Program-made: the position numbers and the translations under genes | NCBI RefSeq assembly: GCF_003935375.1 | Contig: NZ_RHQM01000009.1 | Location: forward strand, 62,001-126,000 | Reading direction: 5' to 3' | DNA: 64,000 bases | DNA from: Stutzerimonas xanthomarina | GTDB taxonomy: Bacteria; Pseudomonadota; Gammaproteobacteria; Pseudomonadales; Pseudomonadaceae | Shown here: positions 33,030 to 43,526 of the stretch, in pieces | Numbering within the stretch: the first letter of the stretch is position 1 | Layout: each line of letters begins with the position of its first letter | Notes under the pieces: generated by a model | What the model saw: the letters and a program-made list of their open reading frames with translations, nothing else | Database searches by the model: none | What the model was told of the DNA's origin: nothing

Positions 33030-34832
33030 ATGGCTTGCTTACGCCCCCTTCTACTCCTGTGCGTCGCAATCATGCTCGCAGCTTGCGCCAGCTCTCCCTC
33101 TTCGACATTGGGCGAACTGCCTCGCACACCACAGGCTTCCACCCAGCAACTGCTGGAGAAAGCCGACCAAAGCGACCCCGAACAAGCCGCGCAGCTGCGC
33201 CTAGCCGCCGCCGACCAGAGCATCCAACAGGGCAACCATGCCCAGGCTCGCAGCATTCTGGAAAAGGTTCAGCTGGATACACTGAAACCAGCGCAGCAGA
33301 TCTTCGCATTGACACTGCAGGCCGAAATCGCACTAGCCGATGGCAAACCTGAACAAGCCGAGCAAGCTCTGCAGCACCCTGCGTTCGAACGCCTGGGCGA
33401 GCTACCAGTGGCGCAGCAGGTTCGTAGCCAGCTGGCGCGGGCGGAAGCGCTGGAGGCGACCGGCAAGCCCCTCGCCGCTGCGCGCGAACGGGTTTTCACT
33501 GCTCCACTCCTGAGTGGCGAGCAAGCCAGAACCAACCACGAAGCCATCTGGAAACTCATATCCGCACTTCCCGAGCAGCAACTGCAAGGCGCGGCAGATG
33601 ACGATCTCGCCGGCTGGCAGTCGCTGGCGCTGTCACTGAAACGCGCCGGCACCGTTGCCCAGCAACAGCGCGCCATTGACGACTGGATTGCACAAAACCC
33701 CCAGCACCCTGCCGCAGAACAGCTCCCTGAGCCACTGCAGAAACTTCGTGAGCTGGCCGATCAGCCTCTGAACAACATTGCACTGCTGCTCCCCATGGAC
33801 GGCCAGCTGGCAAGCGTCGCGCGCGCCCTGCGTGACGGCTTCCTTGCGGCACACCTGCACGCGCAGCAATCCGGCCAGGCGCTGCGCATCGAGCTTTATG
33901 ACAGCACCCGCATGACCTCCATCGACGAGTTCTACCGACAGGCCCAGGCTGCCGGCGTACAGCTGGTCGTGGGCCCGCTGGAAAAGGATCTGGTGCGCCA
34001 ACTGGCCGAGAGGGATCAGCTGCCGATCACGACACTCGCCCTGAACTACAGCGACGCCGGTCAGAGCACCCCACCCCAGCTGTTCCAGTTCGGCCTGGCT
34101 GCCGAGGACGAAGCCCGCGAGGTCGCCCGCCGCGCATGGGCGGACGGCCATCGCCGCGCCATCGCACTGGCTCCTCGCGGAGACTGGGGCGGTCGGATTC
34201 TGGATGCCTTCCGCCAGAGCTGGGAAGAAGCCGGCGGAACACTGGTTGCAGCCGAGCCATTGGCCGAGCCCGTGCAACTCGCCAACCAGATCGCCGATCT
34301 GCTGCAACTGCGCAATAGCGAGAGTCGTGGCGGACGGGTCAGCAGCATCACTGACGCCTCGACGAGCAACCAGCCCACTCGCCGGCAGGACGTCGACTTC
34401 CTGTTCTTGGCAGCCACTCCGCAGCAGGCCCAGCAAGTCCGCCCCACCCTGATCTTCCAATATGCGGGCGACCTTCCGGTATACGCCACCTCTCACCTGC
34501 ATGCGGCCAGCCACGATCGCACCCAATACCTCGACCTCGAAGGCATTCGTTTCGCAGAAACCCCTTGGCTATTGAACGACCAACTTCCATTGCGCCAGGA
34601 AGTCGAGCAGAAATGGCCGCAGGCGGGCGGCAGTCTGGGTCGACTGTACGCAATGGGTGCGGACGCCTACCTTCTCGCGCCGCGGCTGAATCAACTGCTG
34701 GCACTTCCGGATACTCAACTCGACGGCCTCTCCGGCACGCTCAGCCTGAACCCGCAGCAGCGCATCGAGCGTCAGCTTCCATGGGCCGAGTTCCGCGACG
34801 GCGAGGTCCAGCGCCTGGACAACATGCAGTAA
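33030..34832 (+). CDS. lpoA: penicillin-binding protein activator LpoA
   Basis: Outer membrane lipoprotein that stimulates the bifunctional peptidoglycan synthase PBP1a from outside. 600 residues, lipobox MLAAC with Cys19. N-terminal half is Ala/Gln-rich helical repeat (TPR-like: QQGNHAQARSILEKV and AEIALADGKPEQAEQALQ), and the C-terminal half is a periplasmic-binding-protein fold (NNIALLLPMDGQLASVARALRDG and VVGPLEKDLVRQLAE). The gene order lpoA-yraN-diaA-dolP is the same as in E. coli, which strengthens all four calls. Confidence 0.94.
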   Translation: MACLRPLLLLCVAIMLAACASSPSSTLGELPRTPQASTQQLLEKADQSDPEQAAQLRLAAADQSIQQGNHAQARSILEKVQLDTLKPAQQIFALTLQAEIALADGKPEQAEQALQHPAFERLGELPVAQQVRSQLARAEALEATGKPLAAARERVFTAPLLSGEQARTNHEAIWKLISALPEQQLQGAADDDLAGWQSLALSLKRAGTVAQQQRAIDDWIAQNPQHPAAEQLPEPLQKLRELADQPLNNIALLLPMDGQLASVARALRDGFLAAHLHAQQSGQALRIELYDSTRMTSIDEFYRQAQAAGVQLVVGPLEKDLVRQLAERDQLPITTLALNYSDAGQSTPPQLFQFGLAAEDEAREVARRAWADGHRRAIALAPRGDWGGRILDAFRQSWEEAGGTLVAAEPLAEPVQLANQIADLLQLRNSESRGGRVSSITDASTSNQPTRRQDVDFLFLAATPQQAQQVRPTLIFQYAGDLPVYATSHLHAASHDRTQYLDLEGIRFAETPWLLNDQLPLRQEVEQKWPQAGGSLGRLYAMGADAYLLAPRLNQLLALPDTQLDGLSGTLSLNPQQRIERQLPWAEFRDGEVQRLDNMQ

Positions 34833-35194
34833 TGAGCGACAGCCAGAGCAGCGGACGCTCTGCCGAAGCACTCGCGCTGCGTCACCTGTGCGATCAGGGC
34901 CTGCGCCTGCTGACGCGCAACTGGTCCTGTCGCAGCGGCGAGCTTGATCTGGTCATGCTCGACGGCGATACAGTAGTATTCGTCGAGGTCCGCTACAGGC
35001 GCTACGCCGCCTGGGGTGGCGCCCTTGAAAGCATCGATGCGCGCAAGCAGCAGAAGCTGATCAAGGCTGCCCAGCTCTTCCTGCAGAAGGAAAGCCGATG
35101 GGCCCGGAGCCCTTGTCGCTTCGACGTCGTTGCGATCACATCAGCCGGGCAGACCGAGAATCTAAACTGGATCCGCAACGCATTTGATAGCTGA
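34832..35194 (+). CDS. yraN: YraN/UPF0102 nuclease-fold protein
   Basis: A 120-residue protein with a PD-(D/E)xK nuclease-like core: NWSCRSGELDLVMLDGDTVVFVEVRYR contains the Glu, Asp and ExR (E-V-R in place of the common ExK) residues. The family role is unknown; a link to DNA processing has been suggested for relatives. Its ATG shares one base with the lpoA stop (TAATG), so translation is coupled. Confidence 0.9.
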   Translation: MSDSQSSGRSAEALALRHLCDQGLRLLTRNWSCRSGELDLVMLDGDTVVFVEVRYRRYAAWGGALESIDARKQQKLIKAAQLFLQKESRWARSPCRFDVVAITSAGQTENLNWIRNAFDS

Positions 35195-35240
35195 ACGATT
35201 CATTACGCAGCGACTGCTGCACGATGCCGCCCAGCCCTAG

Positions 35241-36472
<1,232 letters not shown>

Positions 36473-36480
36473 CCGACTTT

Positions 36481-36503
36481 GGCGCCCGATAGGCCCGGGC
36501 GCC
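36481..36503. terminator. hairpin between dolP and sspB
   Basis: An 8-bp perfect G+C-rich stem (36481-36488 with 36496-36503) and 7-base loop lies between the convergent stops. A T-tract is missing on either side, so its efficiency as a terminator is uncertain. Confidence 0.45.
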
Positions 36504-36511
36504 GCGCTCGT

Positions 36512-36910
36512 CTACTTGACCACCTTCAAACTCGGACGTCCGCCCGGCCGCGGCGCGTCGTCACCACCGCTCTCGCTTGGCGCATCGTCGTCCGGCGGCG
36601 TCGGCTCGATCTCGAACACCATGCCCTGCCCATTTTCCCTGGCATAGATGGCCATCACAGCAGCGGACGGTACGTTCAACGAGTGAGCAACGCCACCGAA
36701 ACGCCCCTCGAAACTGATCGCCTCATTATCCATGTGCAGGTGGCGTATGGCGCTTGGCGCAACGTTCAGCACTATCTGCCCGTCACTGGCGAACCCGGCA
36801 GGGACCTGCACGCCGGGATAATCGACGTTGACCAGCAAGTGCGGCGTGCAATCATTGTCCACGATCCACTCGTAGAGCGCCCTGACTAGATAGGGGCGAC
36901 TTGAATTCAT
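36512..36910 (-). CDS. sspB: ClpXP protease specificity-enhancing factor SspB
   Basis: Adaptor that hands ssrA-tagged proteins to ClpXP. 132 residues: substrate-binding fold (SSRPYLVRALYEWIVDNDCTPHLLVNVDYPGV and FGGVAHSLNVPSAAVMAIYARENG), a flexible acidic linker, and a C-terminal RPSLKVVK tail that matches the ClpX-binding XB motif. Twelve bases after sspA on the same strand, so an sspAB operon. Confidence 0.95.
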   Translation of the reverse strand: MNSSRPYLVRALYEWIVDNDCTPHLLVNVDYPGVQVPAGFASDGQIVLNVAPSAIRHLHMDNEAISFEGRFGGVAHSLNVPSAAVMAIYARENGQGMVFEIEPTPPDDDAPSESGGDDAPRPGGRPSLKVVK

Positions 36911-36922
36911 AGGAACCCTCTC

Positions 36923-37540
36923 TCAGCGCATGTTGCGCTCGACGGCGGAAAGACTGGCCTGAAAGGCCTCGCGGGCGAAACTGCGCTCCATATAGTCAAG
37001 CAACGGCTTGGCAGCTCGAGGCAACTCGATACCGAGTCTGGGCAAACGCCAGAGGATAGGCAACAGGCAGCAGTCGACGAGACTGATCTCGTCACTCATG
37101 AAATACGGCTTTTCCGCGAATATCGGCGACACGCCGATCAAGCTTTCACGAAGCTCTTTGCGCGCCTGCGCGCGTTGCGGCTCAGCGGTACGCTGGTCAA
37201 GGATACGGTCGGCCAGCGAACACCAATCTCGCTGAATGCGATGAACCAGCAGGCGAGTATTCGCCCGCGCAACCGGATACACCGGCAATAAGGGGGGATG
37301 GGGGTAACGCTCTTCCAGATACTCCAGAATCACACTCGGCTCATACAGTGCCAGATCGCGATCCACCAGCGTCGGAACACTGGCATACGGGTTCACCTCG
37401 GCCAGCTTGACCGGACACTGCCCCGCCTCGACGTCAAGTATGTCCACACTGACGCCTTTCTCTGCGAGCACGAGACGAACGCGATGGGAATAGTGGTCGG
37501 CGGGATCGGAGTAGCAGCCCAACCGATTGGTTGCAGCCAT
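36923..37540 (-). CDS. sspA: stringent starvation protein A
   Basis: A 205-residue glutathione-S-transferase-fold protein that binds RNA polymerase and is needed for stress and virulence gene control in proteobacteria. N-terminal thioredoxin-like part ([27 protein letters not shown], and [18 protein letters not shown]) and C-terminal helical part. The Cys at position 8 is not the GST Cys/Ser site, consistent with no transferase activity. Ribosome site AAGGA before the ATG. Confidence 0.94.
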   Translation of the reverse strand: MAATNRLGCYSDPADHYSHRVRLVLAEKGVSVDILDVEAGQCPVKLAEVNPYASVPTLVDRDLALYEPSVILEYLEERYPHPPLLPVYPVARANTRLLVHRIQRDWCSLADRILDQRTAEPQRAQARKELRESLIGVSPIFAEKPYFMSDEISLVDCCLLPILWRLPRLGIELPRAAKPLLDYMERSFAREAFQASLSAVERNMR

Positions 37541-37570
37541 AGGTCCTTCCTCACTCTTTTATCTTGAAGC

Positions 37571-37601
37571 AGAAAAAACACGCGCGCCCAGAGGGCGCGC
37601 G
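37571..37601 (-). terminator. petABC terminator
   Basis: A 9-bp C+G stem (37581-37589 with 37593-37601) with a 3-base loop, followed on minus by a T-run at 37573-37578. It lies 27 bases after the petC stop. Confidence 0.85.
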
Positions 37602-37628
37602 CAGGGTAAAGCAGTTGGAACGTGCAGC

Positions 37629-38408
37629 TTAGTGAACGTCTTTCCAGTACTCACGCTTGAGCAGGTAAGCGAACACGAAGAACACCGCCAGGAACAGCAG
37701 CACATAGGTACCGATGCGCTGACTCTCCAGCTTGACCGGGTTTGCCGAATAGGCAAGGAAGGTCACCAGGTTCTTGATCTTCTCGTCATACTCGGCCTCG
37801 GAGAGCGTGCCGGTACCAGGCTCGATGACCATCTGATCGCATGCCTCTTTAGTGATCGGCGTGCCGGTCAGAGGATCAAACTGCTTGCGACCGTCTTCGA
37901 CCACCTGCACCTGCTTGCAGCCCACGACGCGACGCCCCTGAAGCGGAGCCAAGACGTGCGGCATACCGACGTTCGGGAAGACCGTATTGTTGACGCCATA
38001 AGGGCGGGCCGGATCTTCGTAGAAACTGCGCATGTAGGTGTACAGCCAGTCGTTGCCGCGAACGCGAGCAACCAGGGTCAGGTCCGGCGGAGCAGCACCG
38101 AACCAGACTTTGGCGTCATCAGGCTTCATGCCGATCTTCATGTGATCGCCAAACTTGGCATCAGCAAAAACGACGTTGTCCATCATGACCTCTTCGGGAA
38201 TACCGAGGTCAGTGGCAACACGCTCATAACGCTGGTACTGCGCGCTATGACAACCCATGCAGTAGTTGGCGAAAGTCTTCAGACCGTCCTGCATGGCCGC
38301 TTTGTCAGTCAGGTCAATATCGACCTTGTCCAGATGAACGGCCGGGCCTGCCGCGAAGGAAAAGGCCGGCAGAATTGCAAGAATCAATGCAGCAAATTGC
38401 TTTTTCAT
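37629..38408 (-). CDS. petC: cytochrome c1 of the bc1 complex
   Basis: Membrane-anchored c-type cytochrome that passes electrons from the Rieske protein to soluble cytochrome c. 259 residues: signal peptide (1-19), heme c motif CMGCH (about residue 53-57), the second iron ligand Met expected in the later region (NVGMPHVLAPLQG), and a C-terminal membrane anchor (IGTYVLLFLAVFFVFAYLLKREYW). Its start shares one base with the petB stop. Not fused with cytochrome b, unlike in some bacteria. Confidence 0.95.
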   Translation of the reverse strand: MKKQFAALILAILPAFSFAAGPAVHLDKVDIDLTDKAAMQDGLKTFANYCMGCHSAQYQRYERVATDLGIPEEVMMDNVVFADAKFGDHMKIGMKPDDAKVWFGAAPPDLTLVARVRGNDWLYTYMRSFYEDPARPYGVNNTVFPNVGMPHVLAPLQGRRVVGCKQVQVVEDGRKQFDPLTGTPITKEACDQMVIEPGTGTLSEAEYDEKIKNLVTFLAYSANPVKLESQRIGTYVLLFLAVFFVFAYLLKREYWKDVH

Positions 38409-39619
38409 CAGCCATCCACCCTTTGCGGAACCACTTTGGTCTTCTCGAGCTTGGTGTAGAACGGCATCAGGATGAAGTATCCGAAGTAGATAGCAGTACA
38501 GATCCGCGACACCAGAGTACGCTCAGGTGTTGGCGCCAGTACGCCCAGCACACCGAGAATGATGAAGGAGATGCAGAACGCGATCAGTGCGATCTTGCTC
38601 ATCCAGCCTTTGTACCGCATGGACTTGACCGGGCTCCGGTCCAGCCAGGGCAACACGAAGAGCACTGCGATAGCCGCACCCATGGCGATAACACCAAGCA
38701 GCTTGTCAGGCACCGCACGCAGAATCGCGTAGTAAGGCGTGAAGTACCAGACTGGAGCAATGTGCTCCGGCGTCTTGAACGCATTCGCCACTTCAAAGTT
38801 GGGCTTCTCGAGGAAATAGCCGCCCATCTCAGGGAAGAAGAACACGACCGCACAGAAGACGAACAGGAACACCACGACACCGACAATGTCTTTCACGGTG
38901 TAGTACGGGTGAAACGGGATGCCATCGAGTGGCACGCCATTCTCATCCTTGGTCTTCTTGATATCGACACCCATCGGGTTGTTCGAGCCAACCTCGTGCA
39001 GTGCCAGGATGTGCAGAACGACCAGGCCAAGAATGACGATTGGCAGCGCAATCACGTGCAGCGCGAAGAAGCGGTTCAGCGTGATGCCGGAGATGAGGTA
39101 GTCACCGCGAATCCACTGGGTCAGGTCACCACCGATGACCGGAATGGCACCAAACAGCGAGATGATTACCTGGGCACCCCAGTAGGACATCTGCCCCCAA
39201 GGCAGCAGATAGCCCATGAAGGCCTCAGCCATGAGCGCCAGGTAGATCATCATGCCGAAGATCCACACCAGCTCGCGCGGCTTCTGATAGGAGCCGTAGA
39301 GGATCCCACGGAACATATGCAGATAGACCACCACGAAGAACGCGGACGCGCCCGTGGAGTGCAGGTAGCGGATGATCCAGCCGTACTCAACGTCGCGCAT
39401 GATGTATTCGACGGAGGCGAAGGCGCCCTCAGCGGAAGGCTCGAAGCTCATGGTCAGCCAGATACCGGTAAGTATCTGATTGACCAGTACGAGCAGGGCC
39501 AGCGAACCGAAGAAATACAGGACGTTGAAGTTCTTGGGGGCGTAGTACTTCGAAAGATGGTCTTCCCACATCTTGGTCGCGGGAAAGCGGGCGTCGACCC
39601 ATTCCATGAACTTGCTCAT
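38408..39619 (-). CDS. petB: cytochrome b of the bc1 complex
   Basis: Core quinol-oxidising membrane subunit. 403 residues with eight or so membrane helices. Heme-b histidines lie in RYLHSTGASAFFVVVYLHMFRGILYGSY and HVIALPIVILGLVVLHILALHEVG, and the quinol-site PEW-type motif is seen as IAPVWYFTPYYAIL (with PVWY instead of PEWY; the E is replaced by V). Start shares one base with petA stop, so translation is coupled. Confidence 0.94.
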   Translation of the reverse strand: MSKFMEWVDARFPATKMWEDHLSKYYAPKNFNVLYFFGSLALLVLVNQILTGIWLTMSFEPSAEGAFASVEYIMRDVEYGWIIRYLHSTGASAFFVVVYLHMFRGILYGSYQKPRELVWIFGMMIYLALMAEAFMGYLLPWGQMSYWGAQVIISLFGAIPVIGGDLTQWIRGDYLISGITLNRFFALHVIALPIVILGLVVLHILALHEVGSNNPMGVDIKKTKDENGVPLDGIPFHPYYTVKDIVGVVVFLFVFCAVVFFFPEMGGYFLEKPNFEVANAFKTPEHIAPVWYFTPYYAILRAVPDKLLGVIAMGAAIAVLFVLPWLDRSPVKSMRYKGWMSKIALIAFCISFIILGVLGVLAPTPERTLVSRICTAIYFGYFILMPFYTKLEKTKVVPQRVDG

Positions 39620-40212
39620 CAGGCGTTCTCCTGGTCCACACCGATGATGATTACATTATCGGTCTCGTACGAGTGCGGGGGCACCGGCAGGTTCAAGGGA
39701 GCTGGCTGCGACTTATAGACGCGACCGGCCATATCGTATTTGGAACCATGGCAAGGACAGAAATACCCACCAAGCCAATCGGCACCGAGATCGGCCGCAG
39801 CCACCTCAGGACGGAAGGACGGCGCACAGCCGAGGTGAGTACACAGACCGACCACCACGAGCAACTCGGGCTTGATCGACCGGTTCTTCGGATCGACATA
39901 AGCAGGCTGCTCGGAAGCCTTGGACTCAGGATCGGCTACCTGGCCGGCAACCTTCTCCAGATTTCCGAGGACCTCGTCGGTCCGACGCACGATAAATACC
40001 GGCTGACCGCGCCACTCGGCGACCATCTGCTGCCCCGGCTCGATCTTGCTGATATTTACCCTTACCGGCGCACCGGCAGCCTTGGCCTTGGCACTCGGGA
40101 ACCACGATCCCACAAACGGGACCGCAGCACCCACCGCTCCTGCAGCGCCCACCACCGAAGTGGCGGCCACAAGGAAGCGACGCCGGCCTGCATTCACGCC
40201 GTCATTGCTCAT
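39619..40212 (-). CDS. petA: Rieske iron-sulfur protein of the bc1 complex
   Basis: 197 residues. Twin-arginine signal RRRFLVAATSVVGAAGAVG also serves as the membrane anchor. The [2Fe-2S] ligands are in CTHLGC (about residues 125-130) and CPCHGS (about 150-155). Starts a three-gene petABC operon transcribed leftward. ATG 40212 has GGGAGACG before it. Confidence 0.95.
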   Translation of the reverse strand: MSNDGVNAGRRRFLVAATSVVGAAGAVGAAVPFVGSWFPSAKAKAAGAPVRVNISKIEPGQQMVAEWRGQPVFIVRRTDEVLGNLEKVAGQVADPESKASEQPAYVDPKNRSIKPELLVVVGLCTHLGCAPSFRPEVAAADLGADWLGGYFCPCHGSKYDMAGRVYKSQPAPLNLPVPPHSYETDNVIIIGVDQENA

Positions 40213-40419
40213 TCAGTCGTCTCCCATCAGCTTCTTATGGCCTGCTTGACGCAGGCATGTACCACGTAAAATTGGGCCGCGAAAAATTCGCCAAATGGTA
40301 AAGAAAAGGCCTTCTTCTGACAAGGTAATAGCCTGTCACATAAGCCCTAATGCCCGGCCTTCAGGCTTTCCAGCGCGCGACACACTGTCGCACCGCCATA
40401 TAAAAACGCATCCCAAAAA

Positions 40420-40452
40420 AAAACGCCCAGCTCCGAACGAAACTGGGCGTTT
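40420..40452 (-). terminator. rplM-rpsI terminator
   Basis: A 10-bp stem (40421-40430 with 40443-40452) with a 12-base loop, followed on minus by a long T-run (40415-40423). It lies 17 bases after rpsI. Confidence 0.88.
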
Positions 40453-40468
40453 CTTTTGAAAGCGCGAA

Positions 40469-40861
40469 TTAGCGCTTGGAGTACTGCGGACGCTTGCGCG
40501 CTTTGCGCAGACCGACCTTCTTACGTTCCACTTCACGAGCGTCGCGAGTGACGAAGCCAGCCTTACGCAGCGGGCTGCGCAGAGTTTCGTCATACGAGAT
40601 CAGAGCACGAGTGATACCGTGACGAATGGCACCGGCTTGACCACTGACACCACCACCAAGAACAGTGACGTAGATGTCGAACTTCTCGACAGTCTCAGTC
40701 AGCTCCAGCGGCTGGCGAACGACCATGCGGGCAGTTTCGCGACCGAAGAAGTTATCCAGCTCACGGTTGTTGATGGAGATCTTGCCAGTGCCCGGGCGCA
40801 GAAAGACGCGCGCGGTTGCAGTCTTGCGACGGCCAGTGCCGTAATTTTGAGTCGCCGACAT
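40469..40861 (-). CDS. rpsI: 30S ribosomal protein S9
   Basis: 130 residues, typical length. Starts [21 protein letters not shown], with the invariant GRRK and the C-terminal [12 protein letters not shown] tail that reaches the P-site tRNA. Encoded 14 bases after rplM in the universal L13-S9 pair. Confidence 0.98.
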   Translation of the reverse strand: MSATQNYGTGRRKTATARVFLRPGTGKISINNRELDNFFGRETARMVVRQPLELTETVEKFDIYVTVLGGGVSGQAGAIRHGITRALISYDETLRSPLRKAGFVTRDAREVERKKVGLRKARKRPQYSKR

Positions 40862-40875
40862 AATGAACTATTCCG

Positions 40876-41304
40876 TTAAATCTTCAGTTCTTGGGGCTGC
40901 TGAGCGGTGTGCGGATGGCTGGCACCCTTGTACACCTTCAGCTTACGATACATGTCGCGACCCAGCGGGTTCTTCGGCAGCATGCCTTTGACCGCGGTCT
41001 CGATCACACGCTCGGGCGCCTTGGCGATCAGCTTCTCGAAGCTGATCGACTTGATGCCACCCGGGAAACCGGAGTGAGAGTAGTACACCTTGTCTGTGGT
41101 CTTGGCACCAGTCACACGCACTTGCTCAGCGTTGATCACGACGATGTAATCGCCAGTATCCACGTGAGGGGTGTATTCCGGCTTGTGCTTGCCACGCAGG
41201 CGGCTAGCGATTTCGGTTGCCAGACGACCCAGGGTCTGGCCGGCAGCGTCGACGACGAACCAGTCGCGCTTGACGGTTTCCGGTTTAGCAGTAAATGTCT
41301 TCAT
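40876..41304 (-). CDS. rplM: 50S ribosomal protein L13
   Basis: 142 residues. Signatures [23 protein letters not shown] and [20 protein letters not shown] are standard for L13, which is an early assembly protein of the large subunit. First gene of the rplM-rpsI operon. Confidence 0.98.
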   Translation of the reverse strand: MKTFTAKPETVKRDWFVVDAAGQTLGRLATEIASRLRGKHKPEYTPHVDTGDYIVVINAEQVRVTGAKTTDKVYYSHSGFPGGIKSISFEKLIAKAPERVIETAVKGMLPKNPLGRDMYRKLKVYKGASHPHTAQQPQELKI

Positions 41305-41345
41305 TCGTTATAGCCTCAGGGGCCGCCCTGAAAATAAGACGGCGA

Positions 41346-41374
41346 ATCTTACTGAATGGTGCTCGCCCTGGCAA
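41346..41374 (-). promoter_or_regulatory. sigma70 promoter of rplM-rpsI
   Basis: On minus, TTGCCA (41369-41374) and TAAGAT (41346-41351) stand 17 bp apart, 42 bases before the rplM ATG. Confidence 0.65.
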
Positions 41375-41735
41375 GGCCAGGGCAGCCGGAAACAGACGCT
41401 ATCGGGGGCTCGGGTCAGCGCGTCCGCCACGGCAGTGGTTCGGTAGGCTAGGCATCCCCTACCTTTGGCTTGCGTCGACAGGCTAGGCATCCCCGGCGAC
41501 AGGCTGCGGAATTATCCTGATTACCAGCAAAATAGCAACCGACATTTATAGTTATCGAATTCCGCTACACCCGCTCTCAAGCAGGCACAGCCCACCAAAC
41601 AGCGAGCCTCACTCCAGATATCTGCCAGCGTGACACCCAGGGCACTTCGGATACGTCGAACGCTCTCATGAGCACAAGCCGTCCCGTCTTCGTTAAGCTC
41701 TTCGGCACTCAGTCTCAGATCACGCGAGGTATTGC
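41375..41735. other. intergenic region between rplM and the aldo-keto reductase gene
   Basis: About 360 bases, divergent. It includes a 15-bp perfect direct repeat (41445-41459 and 41480-41494) and an otherwise unexplained stretch. A minus frame at 41521-41763 is open but overlaps the start of the reductase and has no family resemblance. Confidence 0.5.
41445..41494. repeat. 15-bp tandem direct repeat
   Basis: The 15-mer AGGCTAGGCATCCCC occurs at 41445-41459 and 41480-41494, 35 bp start to start. No transposon ends or gene are attached to it. Confidence 0.6.
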
Positions 41736-42773
41736 ATGGAATATCGCTCACTCGGCCGCACAAATCTGAAAGTCAGTTCACTTTGCCTCGGCACCATGAC
41801 ATGGGGAGAACAGAACGACCAGGCCCAGGCATTCGCCCAGATCGACCGGGCGAAGACTGCCGGCATCAACTTCATAGATACGGCCGAGATGTACCCGGTG
41901 CCGCCGCGCCCGGAAACCTACGCAACCACTGAGCAATACATAGGAAATTACTTCCAGAGCCGGGGCGAAAGAGCCGACTGGATCATAGCCACGAAGATCG
42001 CGGGACCCGGCAACGGCATTAAACACATTCGCGACGGTCAACCCAAATTCAATCGCGAACAGATCCGCACCGCGCTCGATAACAGCCTTCGGCGTCTGCA
42101 GACCGACTGGATCGACCTGTACCAGCTACATTGGCCGGAACGCAGCACCAACTTTTTCGGGCAGCTGGGCTACCGACATCAAGATGGCGACTTCACTCCA
42201 CTGGAAGAAACTCTCGAAGCGCTCGATGCCGAAGTCAAAGCGGGCAAAATCCGCCACATCGGCCTGTCCAACGAAACGCCTTGGGGCGCGATGAAATACC
42301 TGCAATTAGCCGAAGCTCGCGGCTTGCCGCGTTCAGTTTCGATACAGAACCCTTATAACCTGCTCAATCGCAGTTTCGAGGTTGGCCTGGCGGAAATCAG
42401 CATCCGCGAACAATGCGGCCTACTCGCGTACTCGCCACTGGCGTTCGGCATGCTCAGCGGCAAATACGAGAACGGTGCTCGTCCTGCCAGCGCGCGCCTC
42501 ACGCTCTTTCAACGCTTCGCACGTTATAACAACCCCCAGGCCAAAGCCGCATGTTCTCGGTACGTTAAACTGGCGCGCGAGCATGGACTGGATCCAGCAC
42601 AGATGGCGCTTGCCTATGTCACAGCGCAACCCTTCGTCACCAGTAATATCATCGGCGCGACATCACTAGAGCAACTTGAGTCGAATATCCGTAGCGCCGA
42701 AATTACGCTCTCGAGTGAAGTGCTAGCCGCAATTGAAGCGATCCACACAGAACAGCCGAATCCAGCTCCCTAA
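41736..42773 (+). CDS. tas: NADP(H)-dependent aldo-keto reductase, Tas type
   Basis: A 345-residue TIM-barrel aldo-keto reductase. Catalytic tetrad residues appear as Asp in NFIDTAEMYPVPP (with Tyr), Lys in WIIATKI (Lys about 86), and His in LYQLHWPERS. The motif YPVPPRPETYATTE and the inserted loop around 130 are characteristic of E. coli Tas-like proteins (AKR family 12 vicinity). The substrate is unknown. It is monocistronic or shares a transcript with the next gene, 62 bases later. Confidence 0.88.
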   Translation: MEYRSLGRTNLKVSSLCLGTMTWGEQNDQAQAFAQIDRAKTAGINFIDTAEMYPVPPRPETYATTEQYIGNYFQSRGERADWIIATKIAGPGNGIKHIRDGQPKFNREQIRTALDNSLRRLQTDWIDLYQLHWPERSTNFFGQLGYRHQDGDFTPLEETLEALDAEVKAGKIRHIGLSNETPWGAMKYLQLAEARGLPRSVSIQNPYNLLNRSFEVGLAEISIREQCGLLAYSPLAFGMLSGKYENGARPASARLTLFQRFARYNNPQAKAACSRYVKLAREHGLDPAQMALAYVTAQPFVTSNIIGATSLEQLESNIRSAEITLSSEVLAAIEAIHTEQPNPAP

Positions 42774-42835
42774 GCCCCTTCACGAAACACCGACTACTGC
42801 GCGCCGGCAACAACAAGCACAAAGGAATCACTAGC

Positions 42836-43516
42836 ATGATCGCCGCCCACCTGCTTGCTCCATCCAGCCTGCTGGTAGGCTGGATAATCTATGTGATCGC
42901 GCTGTTATGGGCGACCTGGCGAGCTCCCTGGGTCGAGCTCTTCAGTGATACTCGCCGTCAGCACTTGCTGTTCGGCGCAATGCTTTCGATCTTTCTGCTC
43001 TGGCTGGTGCGAAGGGACTTCGATTCGGGCCTTTCATTCCACTTCATCGGACTGACAGCCGTCACCCTGTTGCTGGACTGGCCACTGGCAATCATCGCCG
43101 CCCTCATCGCCCAGGTCGGCCTGACACTGACAGGCCATCAACAAGTTGCAGCCCTGGGCATGAACGGCATCCTGCTGGTCTTGATCCCAGTGCTGGTCAC
43201 GGTTGTATGCGCGCGGCTCGTCGAACGCGCCCAACCCCGCAATCTGTTCGTCTTTATTTTCTTCGCTGGATTCTTTCCAGCGGCGCTCGCAGCATTGGCG
43301 TGCATCCTGGCATCGCTCGGCGTACTGCTACTAGATGGTCGCTATCCGATGCCGCCTTGGCTGGCGGATTTTGCCGGTTACCTATGGCTGGTCATGTTCC
43401 CCGAAGCCTTCATCAACGGCACAGCGATTACCGCCCTGGTGGTTTTCTACCCGGACTGGATGGAAAGTTTCAATCAAAGCCGCTATCTGCAGGCGCCATG
43501 GAAAGAAGACAAGTAG
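42836..43516 (+). CDS. orphan CbiM-like energy-coupling factor permease
   Basis: A 226-residue membrane protein with about seven helices. The central segment SFHFIGLTAVTLLLDWPLAIIAALIAQVGLTLTGHQQVAALGMNGI matches CbiM/NikM substrate-binding components for cobalt or nickel. Those start MHIPDG with a metal-binding His at position 2; this one starts MIAAHLLAPS, so that His is displaced to position 5. No EcfA ATPase or EcfT gene is next to it. Function is therefore uncertain: it may act with a distant module or in something other than metal uptake. Confidence 0.75.
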   Translation: MIAAHLLAPSSLLVGWIIYVIALLWATWRAPWVELFSDTRRQHLLFGAMLSIFLLWLVRRDFDSGLSFHFIGLTAVTLLLDWPLAIIAALIAQVGLTLTGHQQVAALGMNGILLVLIPVLVTVVCARLVERAQPRNLFVFIFFAGFFPAALAALACILASLGVLLLDGRYPMPPWLADFAGYLWLVMFPEAFINGTAITALVVFYPDWMESFNQSRYLQAPWKEDK

Positions 43517-43526
43517 CGTCAAAGCG

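Noticed and set aside
41521-41763. 80-residue minus frame upstream of the aldo-keto reductase
   Set aside because: It overlaps the reductase start, has no family resemblance or clear ribosome site.
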